Assembly: GCA_905213875.1 (NCBI GenBank)
Contig: CAJMJN010000001.1
Location: 62,001-126,000, forward strand
Direction: 5' to 3'
From: an uncultured Clostridium sp.
GTDB lineage: Bacteria > Bacillota > Clostridia > TANB77 > CAG-508
DNA: 64,000 nt
The position numbers were made by a program, and so were the translations under genes. Positions 9,471 through 17,819 of this stretch are shown one piece after another. A model generated the notes under the pieces. It did no database searches and was not told the origin of the DNA. It saw only the letters and a list, made by a program, of their open reading frames with translations. Within the stretch, counting starts at the first letter, position 1. Every line of letters begins with the position of its first letter.

Positions 9471-9681
9471 TTTAATACAAAAGAAGGCTTGAAATATAAG
9501 ATTTTTATTACATTCCTCGGCTTATTACGAAATTTACGAAATTCTAACTTGTTTTTATGGAACCCTTCCATTAAAAATGAACTCTTTCCATAAAAGCTAC
9601 GTAAGAATTTCTAAAATTTCTCTATGCACATTCGTCATTGCATTCAAATCTTATATTTCAAGTCTTTCTTATAATATTAAA
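9471..9681 (+). repeat. Long-hairpin element family A, copy 1
   Basis: ~211 bp with arms around gcttgaaatataagattt and aaatcttatatttcaag, and an inner stem GAAATTCT.../...AGAATTTC with TTTTATGG/CCATAAAA. The core (CCTCGG, GAACTCTTTCCATAAAA) recurs at 12601-12792 and, reversed, at 36676-36853. The arms differ between copies but each copy's two arms match each other. It occupies the 307-bp gap between spoIIE and the WG-repeat gene and has the same orientation as both. Confidence 0.7.
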
Positions 9682-9755
9682 TTATTAAAACAAATTGCTA
9701 AATCAAAAGAAATATGATATAGTAATTTAGAAATAAATTAGGAGGAATAATTGCA

Positions 9756-11273
9756 TTGAGTAGAGGAAGAAGATATGAAGAACCTAAATTAAATATGAAA
9801 AAAGTTTTTGCAGTTATAGTTGCAATAATAGTAATTATAATGTGTATTGTAATGTTAAAAGGAATTTTAAGTAAAGATACTAAACAAGGAAAAATAGTTA
9901 GCAAAGATTATTTTGCATCATATCAAAATAACAAATGGGGAGTAATTGATTCAAATGGAGATAATGTAATAGACCCTAGTTATGCAGAAATGATAATTGT
10001 TCCTAATAGTAAAAATGATGTATTTTTATGTACATATGATGTAGATTATGATAACAACACATATAAAACAAAGGCTTTAAATAGTGAAAATAAAGAAATT
10101 TTTACAGAATATGACCACGTTGAGGCAATATCAAATAAAGACACTGATAATAATTTATGGTATGAAAATGATGTTGTAAGAGTTGAAAAAAATGGTTTAT
10201 ATGGCTTAATAGATTTATCTGGAAAAGAATTATTGCAATGTGAATATGCCAAAATAGAAGCACTAGAAGGTGTGCAAAACACATTTAAAATTACTAAAGA
10301 TGGTAAAGTAGGAATTGCAGACAATAAAGGAAATGTCTTAATAACACCATCATATGCTGAAATTACAAGTTTAGATAAAGACAAAAGCCAAGGATTTATA
10401 GTAAAAAGCAGTGATGGAAAATACGGAATAGTAGATACAGCTAATAAACAAGTTTTAGAAACAAAATATGATACAGTAGAAAAAATCTATAGAAATGATT
10501 ATTATGTTGTAACAGAAAATGGAAAACAAGAAGTTGTAAAAAAAGCTGGAGATAAAGTTTTAAGTGGAAATTATGACAAAATTGAAGCTATATTACAAAA
10601 TCCTGAAAATGGAATTATATATAAGCAAAAAGAAAAATACGGAATTATGAATTTATCAGGAGATGTAGTTATAAAACCAGAATATGAAAAGTTAAAAGAA
10701 GGAGCGTCTGGAAGTATTATAGCTAAAAAAGATTCAAAATATGGAATAATAGACTTACAAGGTAATCAAAAAGTAGAATTTAAATATCAAAATCTTTCAT
10801 ATAATGAAAAAGCAGATTTATATATAGCTGAAGACGACCAATATGAAAATGAAATTTTAGATAGCAATTACCAAGTAAAACAAACTGGATATTTAATAGA
10901 ATTAAATACAGATAAAGGATATATGGAATTAAATCAAAATAATTCATATAAATATTACAACTTTAAATTTGAAGAACAAAATGCAGAAAACATATTTACA
11001 TCAAATACATTATTTGCAAGCAAAAAAGATGGAAAATATGGATTTGTAGATAAAAATGGAAAAACAGTTGTAGATTATATTTATGATGATGTAACAAGCC
11101 AAAATAGTTATGGATATGCTGGAATTAAAAAAGACGGAAAATGGGGAGCAATTGATAAAGACGGAAAAGTAGTAAAAGAACCAACATATAATTTAGATGA
11201 TTATTTAAAAATAGACTTTATTGGTGGATGGTATCTAGGAAAAGACATAAATATGAATTATTATAGAAAATAA
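9756..11273 (+). CDS. WG-repeat protein with N-terminal membrane anchor
   Basis: 505 aa starting at TTG, 10 bp after AGGAGG; no better start is nearby. One membrane helix (~17-38) is followed by about eight WG repeats of the form KWGVIDSNGD, KYGIVDTANK, KYGIIDLQGN and KWGAIDKDGK, spread over the rest of the protein. These repeats build a beta-propeller-like or beta-rich extracytoplasmic domain common in Firmicutes and usually thought to bind partners. Probably cell-surface. No catalytic motif is visible. Confidence 0.8.
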   Translation: MSRGRRYEEPKLNMKKVFAVIVAIIVIIMCIVMLKGILSKDTKQGKIVSKDYFASYQNNKWGVIDSNGDNVIDPSYAEMIIVPNSKNDVFLCTYDVDYDNNTYKTKALNSENKEIFTEYDHVEAISNKDTDNNLWYENDVVRVEKNGLYGLIDLSGKELLQCEYAKIEALEGVQNTFKITKDGKVGIADNKGNVLITPSYAEITSLDKDKSQGFIVKSSDGKYGIVDTANKQVLETKYDTVEKIYRNDYYVVTENGKQEVVKKAGDKVLSGNYDKIEAILQNPENGIIYKQKEKYGIMNLSGDVVIKPEYEKLKEGASGSIIAKKDSKYGIIDLQGNQKVEFKYQNLSYNEKADLYIAEDDQYENEILDSNYQVKQTGYLIELNTDKGYMELNQNNSYKYYNFKFEEQNAENIFTSNTLFASKKDGKYGFVDKNGKTVVDYIYDDVTSQNSYGYAGIKKDGKWGAIDKDGKVVKEPTYNLDDYLKIDFIGGWYLGKDINMNYYRK

Positions 11274-11327
11274 GGTTATAGGTAATTCCTAAAAAACCTA
11301 AATATAGTAAATAAGGAACTAAAGAAA

Positions 11328-12566
11328 ATGGAACTAAAGACGAACTATCAATATACATATTTTATACACCCTTTTGCAATAAAAGAGGGAAATTACCAAA
11401 AATATATATTAAAAATGTTAAAAGATAAAAATTGTAACTTAAAAACATTTCAAAAAGAAAAAGATTTGAGAACATATCAATACTTTTTGCCAGAAACAAG
11501 GAAATTTTTATTTTCAAGTTTTGGATTTGGAAAAGAAAAAATTAGAAAATTAGAAGAATTATCAATAGACACAAGAGCAGCATTACTTGCAAAATATCCT
11601 TGTAATATATTTGAATATTCAATACCAAAAGATATTCAAGGGAAAATAGATGATAAAAAAGGGATATTTTTTGCAATAACAAAAATTGATATTATATGTT
11701 TCAATACAGGAATATGTTTCTTATTAATGAAAACAAATATAGAAGATGACTATAATTTCGCAAATGTCTTAAATTTCAATTATAAATTTAGAGATATAAA
11801 CCAAGAAGGAAATAATTTAGATGCATATGACAACATACGTTTACAAACAAATAGTTTTGAAAGTGCAGAAACATTTAGAAATTTCTTAAGAAGAATAACA
11901 GGTTCAAGTGTAGAGAGTCTAAAACTTGACATAGATACAGAAAGATTTTTAACATATTCATATATATGTATAGACCAATCAGCATGGGGAATTTCACACG
12001 AATTTGATGAAGTGAAACATTATTTTGATAAATATATCAACATATTACCAGCAGACGATATTAAGAATATTGAAAACAACAATAAGAAAATAATAACAAT
12101 GTCAAAATGGAAATATGCAAAAATGTCACTAAACAAATTAGGCGTAATGCTATTTTCATCAAGTGAAGATATGAATAATTATACAATATTACCAAATGAA
12201 TATGAAAACCAATATTTATACACATATATAATTAATTTGTATAAAAAAATATATCTAAAGAAAATAGCAGTAGAACTAAAAGACCCTAAAAAAGTGAAAA
12301 AAGCAAGGAAAAAATTTATTGAATTTACTAAAAAAATGTGGATACAAGAAATTACAGAAGACGAAATTGGAACAATGCTAAACCATAAAATACAAGAAAC
12401 TTTAGAATTAGAAGAATTGTATAACGAAGTAAAAACAAAATATGATGTGCTATACAAAGATTTGAATATAGAAAAGAATAAAAGAGTTACAATTTTAATT
12501 GGTTTGGTGTTAGTGATTTCATTAGTGTTTAATGTGCTAAATTTTGTGATACTTGCTAAGAAATAA
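11328..12566 (+). CDS. Unknown protein with C-terminal membrane helix
   Basis: 412 aa, not recognised. Mostly soluble and Lys/Ile/Asn-rich. A helical, charged, possibly coiled-coil stretch (~330-385) leads into a single C-terminal membrane helix (VTILIGLVLVISLVFNVLNFVIL), so it is probably tail-anchored with the bulk in the cytoplasm. AAGGAAC precedes the ATG. It begins 54 bp after the WG-repeat gene on the same strand and may share its transcript. CorA-like topology was considered, but no GMN motif is present. Confidence 0.7.
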   Translation: MELKTNYQYTYFIHPFAIKEGNYQKYILKMLKDKNCNLKTFQKEKDLRTYQYFLPETRKFLFSSFGFGKEKIRKLEELSIDTRAALLAKYPCNIFEYSIPKDIQGKIDDKKGIFFAITKIDIICFNTGICFLLMKTNIEDDYNFANVLNFNYKFRDINQEGNNLDAYDNIRLQTNSFESAETFRNFLRRITGSSVESLKLDIDTERFLTYSYICIDQSAWGISHEFDEVKHYFDKYINILPADDIKNIENNNKKIITMSKWKYAKMSLNKLGVMLFSSSEDMNNYTILPNEYENQYLYTYIINLYKKIYLKKIAVELKDPKKVKKARKKFIEFTKKMWIQEITEDEIGTMLNHKIQETLELEELYNEVKTKYDVLYKDLNIEKNKRVTILIGLVLVISLVFNVLNFVILAKK

Positions 12567-12600
12567 AATTTGAAATTGTTATAAGATAATGTTTTATTTA

Positions 12601-12792
12601 AGGAAAAACTTTTAAATATGAACTTTTCATTGCGTTCCTCGGCTTATTTTGAAATTTAAGAAATTCTAACTTGTTTTATGGCACCATTCCATTAAAAATG
12701 AACTCTTTCCATAAAAGCTGCGTAAGAATTTCTAAAGTTTCTCCATTCGCATTCGTAACTTCATTCAAAGTTTATATTTAAAAGCTTTTCCT
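12601..12792 (+). repeat. Long-hairpin element family A, copy 2
   Basis: 192 bp. The arms aggaaaaacttttaaatatg and catt..., ending tatttaaaagcttttcct, pair with each other but have a sequence different from copy 1. The core shared with copy 1 includes ATTAAAAATGAACTCTTT and CCATAAAAGCTGCGTAAG. It lies between the 412-aa gene and acpS, co-oriented with both. Confidence 0.7.
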
Positions 12793-12840
12793 AGAATATA
12801 AATTATTATTTTATAATTAATTAGAAAAGAGAAATGTAGT

Positions 12841-13218
12841 ATGAAAATTAAATGTGGAGTAGATATAATTGAAATTTCTAGGGTAAAAGAAAGTATAGAA
12901 AGTTTAGGAGAAAGATTTATAAATAGGGTTTTTACAGAAAAAGAAATAGAATATTGTGAAAGTAAAAATGCTCAAAAGTATCAACACTATGCAGCAAGAT
13001 TTGCTGCTAAAGAAGCGACATTTAAGGCCTTGTCTTGGAAGTTGGAAGATAAATATGCAATATGTTGGAAAGATATAGAAGTAGTAGACAATGAACAAGG
13101 AAGACCATCTTTAAATATAATAGGAATGAACTTAGATGACATAGAAAATATAGATATAAGTTTGTCACATTGCAAAGAATATGCTGTGGCAAATGTTACA
13201 GTTTTAACAAAAGCATAA
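12841..13218 (+). CDS. acpS: Holo-[acyl-carrier-protein] synthase
   Basis: 125 aa, normal AcpS length. It transfers 4'-phosphopantetheine from CoA to the serine of acyl carrier protein. The metal/CoA-binding residues are in GVDIIEI (Asp8) and AARFAAKEATFKA (Glu58 region), and ISLSHCKEYAVA matches the conserved C-terminal strand. Cytoplasmic. The RBS is weak (GAAAAGAG). It follows hairpin copy 2 and precedes tatD. Confidence 0.93.
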   Translation: MKIKCGVDIIEISRVKESIESLGERFINRVFTEKEIEYCESKNAQKYQHYAARFAAKEATFKALSWKLEDKYAICWKDIEVVDNEQGRPSLNIIGMNLDDIENIDISLSHCKEYAVANVTVLTKA

Positions 13219-13226
13219 AAAGTAAG

Positions 13227-13259
13227 ATATAGTAATGAAAAATTTTTTCATTACTATAT
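13227..13259. terminator. Hairpin after acpS
   Basis: Near-perfect stem atatagtaatgaaaaa/ttttttcattactatat with no separate T-tail beyond the stem. Likely a terminator or transcript-stabilising hairpin, possibly bidirectional. Confidence 0.5.
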
Positions 13260-13296
13260 GTGTATTTGAACTAAAAGGAAAGGAATAGACTTTAAT

Positions 13297-14079
13297 ATGA
13301 AATTATTTGATTCACATGCTCATCTTGATGATGAAAAATTTGACGAAGATAGAGATACAATAATAGAAGAAATACATAAAAGTGATGTAGAAAAGTTTGT
13401 GTCAGCAGGATATAGCCTAGAAGGAAGTAAGAAAGCAATTGAACTATCCCAAAAGTATGATTTTATATATGCAACAGTAGGAATTTCGCCTAATGATATT
13501 CCACAAACTAAGGAAGAATTGTGGAAAATGTTAGAAGAAATAGAGAATTTAGGTAAAACAAAAAAAGTGGTTGCAATAGGAGAAATTGGATTAGATTATT
13601 ATTGGAATAAAGAAAATAAGGAGTTACAAAAAGAAGCGTTTATAGAACAAATAAAAATAGCCAATAAGCTAGATTTACCAATAGTAATACATACAAGAGA
13701 AGCTGTAATGGATACATTACAAATATTAAAAGAAAATACAGTGAACAAAAAAGGAATTTTCCATTGTTGCCCTTTAAATAGAGAACTTGTAAAAGAAGCA
13801 TTAAAATTAGATTTTTACATATCATTTTGTGGACCAGTAACATTTAAAAATTCCAAAAATGCAGCTGAAATAATAGAAATGGTACCAAATGATAAAATGC
13901 TAATTGAAACAGATAGTCCATATTTATCTCCAGAACCACTAAGAGGAAGAAGAAATGACCCAAGAAATGTAGAATATGTAGCACAAAAAATAGCAGATGT
14001 AAAAGGACTAGAAATAGAACAAATTGCTGATAGTACTTATAAAAATGCATTAAAAATATTTAATATAAATGAAAACTAA
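13297..14079 (+). CDS. tatD: TatD-family metal-dependent DNase/hydrolase
   Basis: 260 aa TIM-barrel hydrolase. Metal ligands are seen in SHAHLD (His7, His9), GEIGLDYYW, IVIHTREA, IFHCCP and ETDSPYLSPEP. Family members are 3'-5' DNases or deoxyribonuclease-like enzymes in repair and RNA/DNA turnover. Complete, with AAGGAAAGGA upstream of the ATG. The symbol is the family name; paralogues (YabD/YcfH type) cannot be told apart here. Confidence 0.9.
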   Translation: MKLFDSHAHLDDEKFDEDRDTIIEEIHKSDVEKFVSAGYSLEGSKKAIELSQKYDFIYATVGISPNDIPQTKEELWKMLEEIENLGKTKKVVAIGEIGLDYYWNKENKELQKEAFIEQIKIANKLDLPIVIHTREAVMDTLQILKENTVNKKGIFHCCPLNRELVKEALKLDFYISFCGPVTFKNSKNAAEIIEMVPNDKMLIETDSPYLSPEPLRGRRNDPRNVEYVAQKIADVKGLEIEQIADSTYKNALKIFNINEN

Positions 14080-14115
14080 TATTATTTTATTATTTATAAT
14101 ATTTGAGACAAAAGT

Positions 14116-14155
14116 AAAAGCCAAATAGAAATATAAATTTTCTATTTGGCTTTAT
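14116..14155. terminator. Bidirectional terminator between convergent tatD and rpn-type gene
   Basis: Stem aaaagccaaatagaaa/tttctatttggcttt with A/T-rich flanks, placed exactly where the two genes converge. Confidence 0.75.
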
Positions 14156-14159
14156 ATAA

Positions 14160-15101
14160 TTATTTTAAAGATAAAATTTCTTTTTCAGTTAAACCTGTTA
14201 CAATGGAAATTTGTTTTATAGGAATATTTTGGAGAATCATATTTTTGGCTATTTTTTTAATACCTATCTGTTCACCTCTTTTTATTCCACTTTCCATACC
14301 TTCATTCCAGCCTTGTTCTTTTGCATACCTCATTCCTGAATTATAGTCTCTCATTGCTCTATCTCGGGCTTCATATAGATTCCATGCTTCTTTGTCTGCA
14401 CTTAGTTCTTCTAATACTTTTTCTGCTTTTTCGATCTCTTTTACTCTTTTCTCTATATCTTTCATCTTTTCCTTCCTTCCAGCAATAAAATATAACCATT
14501 GCTCTAATTTCGTTTTGGGCTCTGGTGCTTTTTTTATGAATTTAGGTAGTTCTATAAAATGCATTTCTAAATCTGTAGTTGCTATTTCATCTTCATCTGT
14601 ATATCCCATATCTATGTATTCTTCTTTTTTAGTTTTCTCAAATTTCATATGTGCTATACTTCTATAACTATTTCTTTTGTAAAATTCAAATGCTAGTAAA
14701 TTTATTCCTATAGATTTCTTTACTGCCTTATAGTCATCTCCTCGCCTCATCTCACTTGATAAATTTTTACTTATATAATATGTACTTCTATGATCTATAT
14801 TCCATACGTTTTTTACTTGCATTTCTATATCACATATTATATCTTCATCAACTCGTACTTTTATATCCATAACACCTGCTTTATTGTCAAATGAATCCAC
14901 TGGTAATTCTGTATTTTGAACCTGTACTTCTTTTATATCTATGTCTAAAATAGCTTCTAATAATGACTTTAGAATATCTTCATTTCCAGGTCTTGAAAAT
15001 ACTGCTTTAAATATTACATCAGATGTTAATGGCAATAATTTTTTCTTTTGATTAGTATCATTTCCCCCTAATGATATAATTTTATCGGTTTTATCTAACA
15101 A
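14160..15101 (-). CDS. Rpn/PD-(D/E)XK nuclease-family protein (recombination-promoting nuclease or transposase-related)
   Basis: 313 aa. The N-terminal LTSDVIFKAVFSRPGNEDIL and the core GVMDIKVRVDEDIICDIEMQ (~75-95) are hallmarks of the PDDEXK_2/Rpn group, with the D...ExQ active site intact. The C-terminal GMESGIKRGEQIGIKKIAKN repeat region is also typical. Rpn proteins cleave DNA and promote RecA-independent recombination; many spread horizontally. Starts at TTG, 9 bp after GGAGG. It has its own promoter. Confidence 0.85.
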   Translation of the reverse strand: MLDKTDKIISLGGNDTNQKKKLLPLTSDVIFKAVFSRPGNEDILKSLLEAILDIDIKEVQVQNTELPVDSFDNKAGVMDIKVRVDEDIICDIEMQVKNVWNIDHRSTYYISKNLSSEMRRGDDYKAVKKSIGINLLAFEFYKRNSYRSIAHMKFEKTKKEEYIDMGYTDEDEIATTDLEMHFIELPKFIKKAPEPKTKLEQWLYFIAGRKEKMKDIEKRVKEIEKAEKVLEELSADKEAWNLYEARDRAMRDYNSGMRYAKEQGWNEGMESGIKRGEQIGIKKIAKNMILQNIPIKQISIVTGLTEKEILSLK

Positions 15102-15118
15102 TTTATTTTACCTCCTTA

Positions 15119-15147
15119 ATTATACCAGAAGTAGTTAAATTAATCAA
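15119..15147 (-). promoter_or_regulatory. Promoter of the Rpn-type gene
   Basis: On minus: -35 TTGATT (15147-15142), 17-bp spacer, extended -10 TGGTATAAT (TATAAT at 15124-15119). The predicted transcript start (~15112) falls within the GGAGG at 15115-15111, so the leader would be extremely short. Confidence 0.65.
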
Positions 15148-15559
15148 CACTTATAAGTATATTTTTATATATTTATTTAAATACGATTATTTTTATTATA
15201 AAAAAGCTATCCTCCTTTCATTGATGAATTAGGTTCAGAATAAAACATTTAATGATTTTAAAAATTTAGATTATAAAAGTTTCAAATAGAAATTATCGAT
15301 CATAAAATATGAATTTAAAAATAGATATAAGTTCGAATTAAATACAAATGATTAAATAATAAAAGATATAATATATTTCATATTAAAACTAAGTAAGATT
15401 AAAATTAATAAAAAATTAAATTGATTAAATTTGTTATGATAAAATATTTGAATAAAAATAATTGTATAAATGATATATCTATTAAAACATAAAATATCGA
15501 AATTTACAACAAAAAGTATTAAATATTTTAACTTTTCATCGCAAATTTCGACATTTTAT
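15148..15559. other. Gene-free AT-rich stretch
   Basis: About 410 bp upstream of the Rpn-type gene. No coding frame with a ribosome binding site, no long palindrome and no RNA gene was recognised on either strand. Confidence 0.5.
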
Positions 15560-15640
15560 CTACCACTCGATTTGCTCAACTGGTATTGGATTTTCATTTA
15601 TTTCTATTTTTTCCAATGTTACATATTTATTTCCTTTATT
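15560..15640 (-). other. In-frame extension after the glycosylase stop codon
   Basis: Directly after the TAA of the glycosylase gene the same minus frame stays open for 26 codons (includes VTLEKIEINENPIPVEQ) to a TAG at 15562-15560. The peptide looks protein-like, but the glycosylase already ends at a normal family end point. It may be a leftover of a neighbouring gene or chance. Confidence 0.3.
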
Positions 15641-16507
15641 TTACGCTTCTCTTCTCCAATAAAATAAATATTGTTGGGCTAAACCTGCTAAATTTCCAAA
15701 CTTTTCTTTTGCAATTTTTTCAATCTGTTTTTTATTAACTTTTGTTTCATCTTCATTTTTTATGTATAAATCATTCATAACTCTTCTTACCCATACATCA
15801 ATCGGAAAAACTTCAAATCTTTTTAAATCTGAAAATAATAATATACAATCTGCAACTTTAGGGCCAACACCTGATAATGTCAAAAGTTTTTCTCTTACTT
15901 CATGTGTATTATGGTTTGTTCTTAATTCTTCTAAATTGACTTGATTTTCTAAAATCATTTTAGTAGTTTCATATAATCGTATATCTCTAAAACCTAAGCC
16001 CAATTCTCTATATTCTTGGACTGTTACATCTTTTAATTGTTCTGGTGTTGGAAATGTATAATAAGATTTTTCTTTGTATATAATCTCGTTTCCATATTTT
16101 TTAGATAATCTTTCTATTATCCCTTTTATCCTTGGAATATTGTTATTTGCAGATATAATAAAAGATATAATTGTTTCCCATAAATCTTGATTTAAAATTC
16201 TTATTCCTTTACCATATTCAATACTAGTTTTCATATTTTGGTCTATTTTACTTAATGTTTCTTTTATTTTTTCATAATCTCTGTTTAAATCAAAATATTG
16301 TTTTACAATTTCCTCTATTTCTCCATCACACATTCCTTCAAATATGATGTCATTTCCTATTTTTGAAACATTTAAGACATTATTTTTAAATATTCCTGTG
16401 TAACTTTTGTCTTCTTGCTCATTCCATCTAAAGCATTGTCCACAATCAAATATATCTTTCAATTCAAATGAGTTTGCTTTTTTTAATATATATTTTTGTT
16501 CTTTCAT
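15641..16507 (-). CDS. 8-oxoguanine DNA glycosylase/AP lyase, OGG1-like
   Basis: 288 aa. The N-terminal DIFDCGQCFRW is the OGG N-domain signature. The helix-hairpin-helix-GPD core is LSGVGPKVADC with the catalytic Lys217, followed by VFPIDVWVRR with the catalytic Asp237. It removes 8-oxoguanine opposite C and starts base excision repair. No iron-sulfur cluster Cys motif is present, as expected for OGG types. Complete. Confidence 0.9.
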   Translation of the reverse strand: MKEQKYILKKANSFELKDIFDCGQCFRWNEQEDKSYTGIFKNNVLNVSKIGNDIIFEGMCDGEIEEIVKQYFDLNRDYEKIKETLSKIDQNMKTSIEYGKGIRILNQDLWETIISFIISANNNIPRIKGIIERLSKKYGNEIIYKEKSYYTFPTPEQLKDVTVQEYRELGLGFRDIRLYETTKMILENQVNLEELRTNHNTHEVREKLLTLSGVGPKVADCILLFSDLKRFEVFPIDVWVRRVMNDLYIKNEDETKVNKKQIEKIAKEKFGNLAGLAQQYLFYWRREA

Positions 16508-16545
16508 ATTTTTTATCCTTTCGGATTCATTATAACATATTTTTT

Positions 16546-17403
16546 TTAATTTTTGAACCCTTGTCCAACTACTTCTCTTGAATTTGTTATTACTATAAAA
16601 CTTTTTGGATCTATTTCTTTAGCAATTATTTTTATTCTAGCAACATCTTTTCTATATACTGCACACATTAGTATCAATTTATTTTCATTTGTATACATAC
16701 CTTTTCCATATAAACCTGTTGAACCTCTAGCTACTTTTTGGTCTATTTGTTTTGCAATTTCTTCACTTTTGTTAGAAACTATTATCATTAATTTTGTAAA
16801 ATTAATTCCTTCGAAAAATATATCTATAATTTTTCCCATTATATATATTGCTATTGCTGAATACAATCCTATTTCTATTTCTTTGAAAAAAATTACATTT
16901 AACGCAATTATAATAATATCTATAATTACAATAATATTTCCGCTTCTAACGGTTGGTTTATATTTTTTTGCTATATAACTTATCAAATCACTTCCTCCTG
17001 TTGATGATTCTGATTTTAATAATAAAGTTGTTCCTAGTCCTAATAAAATTCCTCCATATATACAAGCTAGAAACCTGTCATTTGTTAGTGGTTCGATTTT
17101 ATCTAATAAATCTATAAATACTGACATTGCAACGGTTCCTAATGTTGATTTTAAGAAAAACATTTTCCCTACTTTATACATTGAAAATAAAAATAGCGGA
17201 ATATTTATTGCAATTATTACAATTCCCATTGGTATATTTAACAAATAATAAAATATTGTTGCAACACCTGCTATTCCTCCAGAAGAAAGTTGATTAGGCA
17301 ATAAAAACAACGATACTCCTGCTGCCATAATTAGTGCACCTAGTATCGTTTCTAACATTTCTTTTAATATTTGTTTAAATTTATCGCTTTTACATTCTTT
17401 CAT
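16546..17403 (-). CDS. YitT-family membrane protein (DUF161 plus DUF2179)
   Basis: 285 aa from the ATG at 17403; an in-frame ATG at 17430 lacks an RBS, while AGAAGGGA lies ~13 bp before 17403. Five to six membrane helices, with LLPNQLSSGGIAGVA and SSTGGSDLISY typical of YitT proteins, then a C-terminal soluble DUF2179 domain (GSTGLYGKGMYTNENKLIL). Thought to be a transporter; the substrate is not established. Its promoter region contains a long hairpin element. Confidence 0.85.
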   Translation of the reverse strand: MKECKSDKFKQILKEMLETILGALIMAAGVSLFLLPNQLSSGGIAGVATIFYYLLNIPMGIVIIAINIPLFLFSMYKVGKMFFLKSTLGTVAMSVFIDLLDKIEPLTNDRFLACIYGGILLGLGTTLLLKSESSTGGSDLISYIAKKYKPTVRSGNIIVIIDIIIIALNVIFFKEIEIGLYSAIAIYIMGKIIDIFFEGINFTKLMIIVSNKSEEIAKQIDQKVARGSTGLYGKGMYTNENKLILMCAVYRKDVARIKIIAKEIDPKSFIVITNSREVVGQGFKN

Positions 17404-17597
17404 ATAAAACTTGCATTCCCTTCTTCTCATAAAAAAATATATAGAAATTTAAAATTTAATTTTTACATTTTTGCCTATATACTTTATTAATATTATTGGT
17501 AATTTTAGTAAAATTTATAACTATTTATTTGCTTTTTTAATAGGTATAGCAACTTTTATATTTATTTGTTTTTAAGATTAATAATTCATACTTTTTT

Positions 17598-17778
17598 CTT
17601 CAAGTAATACATATTTTTTAACTTAATATGCTGCAAATGGAATAATTGTAGAAATTATTAAAATATCCTATAGGAGAATCTCAAACTTGCTTTGAGAGGT
17701 GCCTATAGGATATTTTTAGAATTACTAGATTATGAAATGCCGCCAAATATTAAGTTAAAAAATATGTATTACTTGAAG
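17598..17778. repeat. 181-bp element with perfect 32-bp inverted arms
   Basis: Arms 17598-17629 and 17747-17778 are exact reverse complements over 32 bp. Nested inside are atatcctatagg/cctataggatat (12 bp) and ctcaaa/tttgag. It lies in the 416-bp gap between the radical SAM gene and yitT, both minus. No protein is encoded. It could be a MITE-like insertion or a long structured RNA. Confidence 0.7.
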
Positions 17779-17819
17779 AAGATAATTATAAATAGTATAA
17801 CTTTAAAACATAATATCTA

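Noticed and set aside
9471..9681. Family A hairpins as integron attC sites or ordinary MITEs
   Set aside because: No RYYYAAC/GTTRRRY core and no integrase for attC. For MITEs the terminal repeats should be conserved between copies, but here they are not.
14160..15101. Insertion sequence around the Rpn-type gene
   Set aside because: No terminal inverted repeats or target duplications were found near its ends; listed as a gene only.
15470..15667. 65-codon plus frame
   Set aside because: Antisense to the glycosylase 3' end, no RBS, and composed mostly of aromatic and Ile residues typical of shadow frames.
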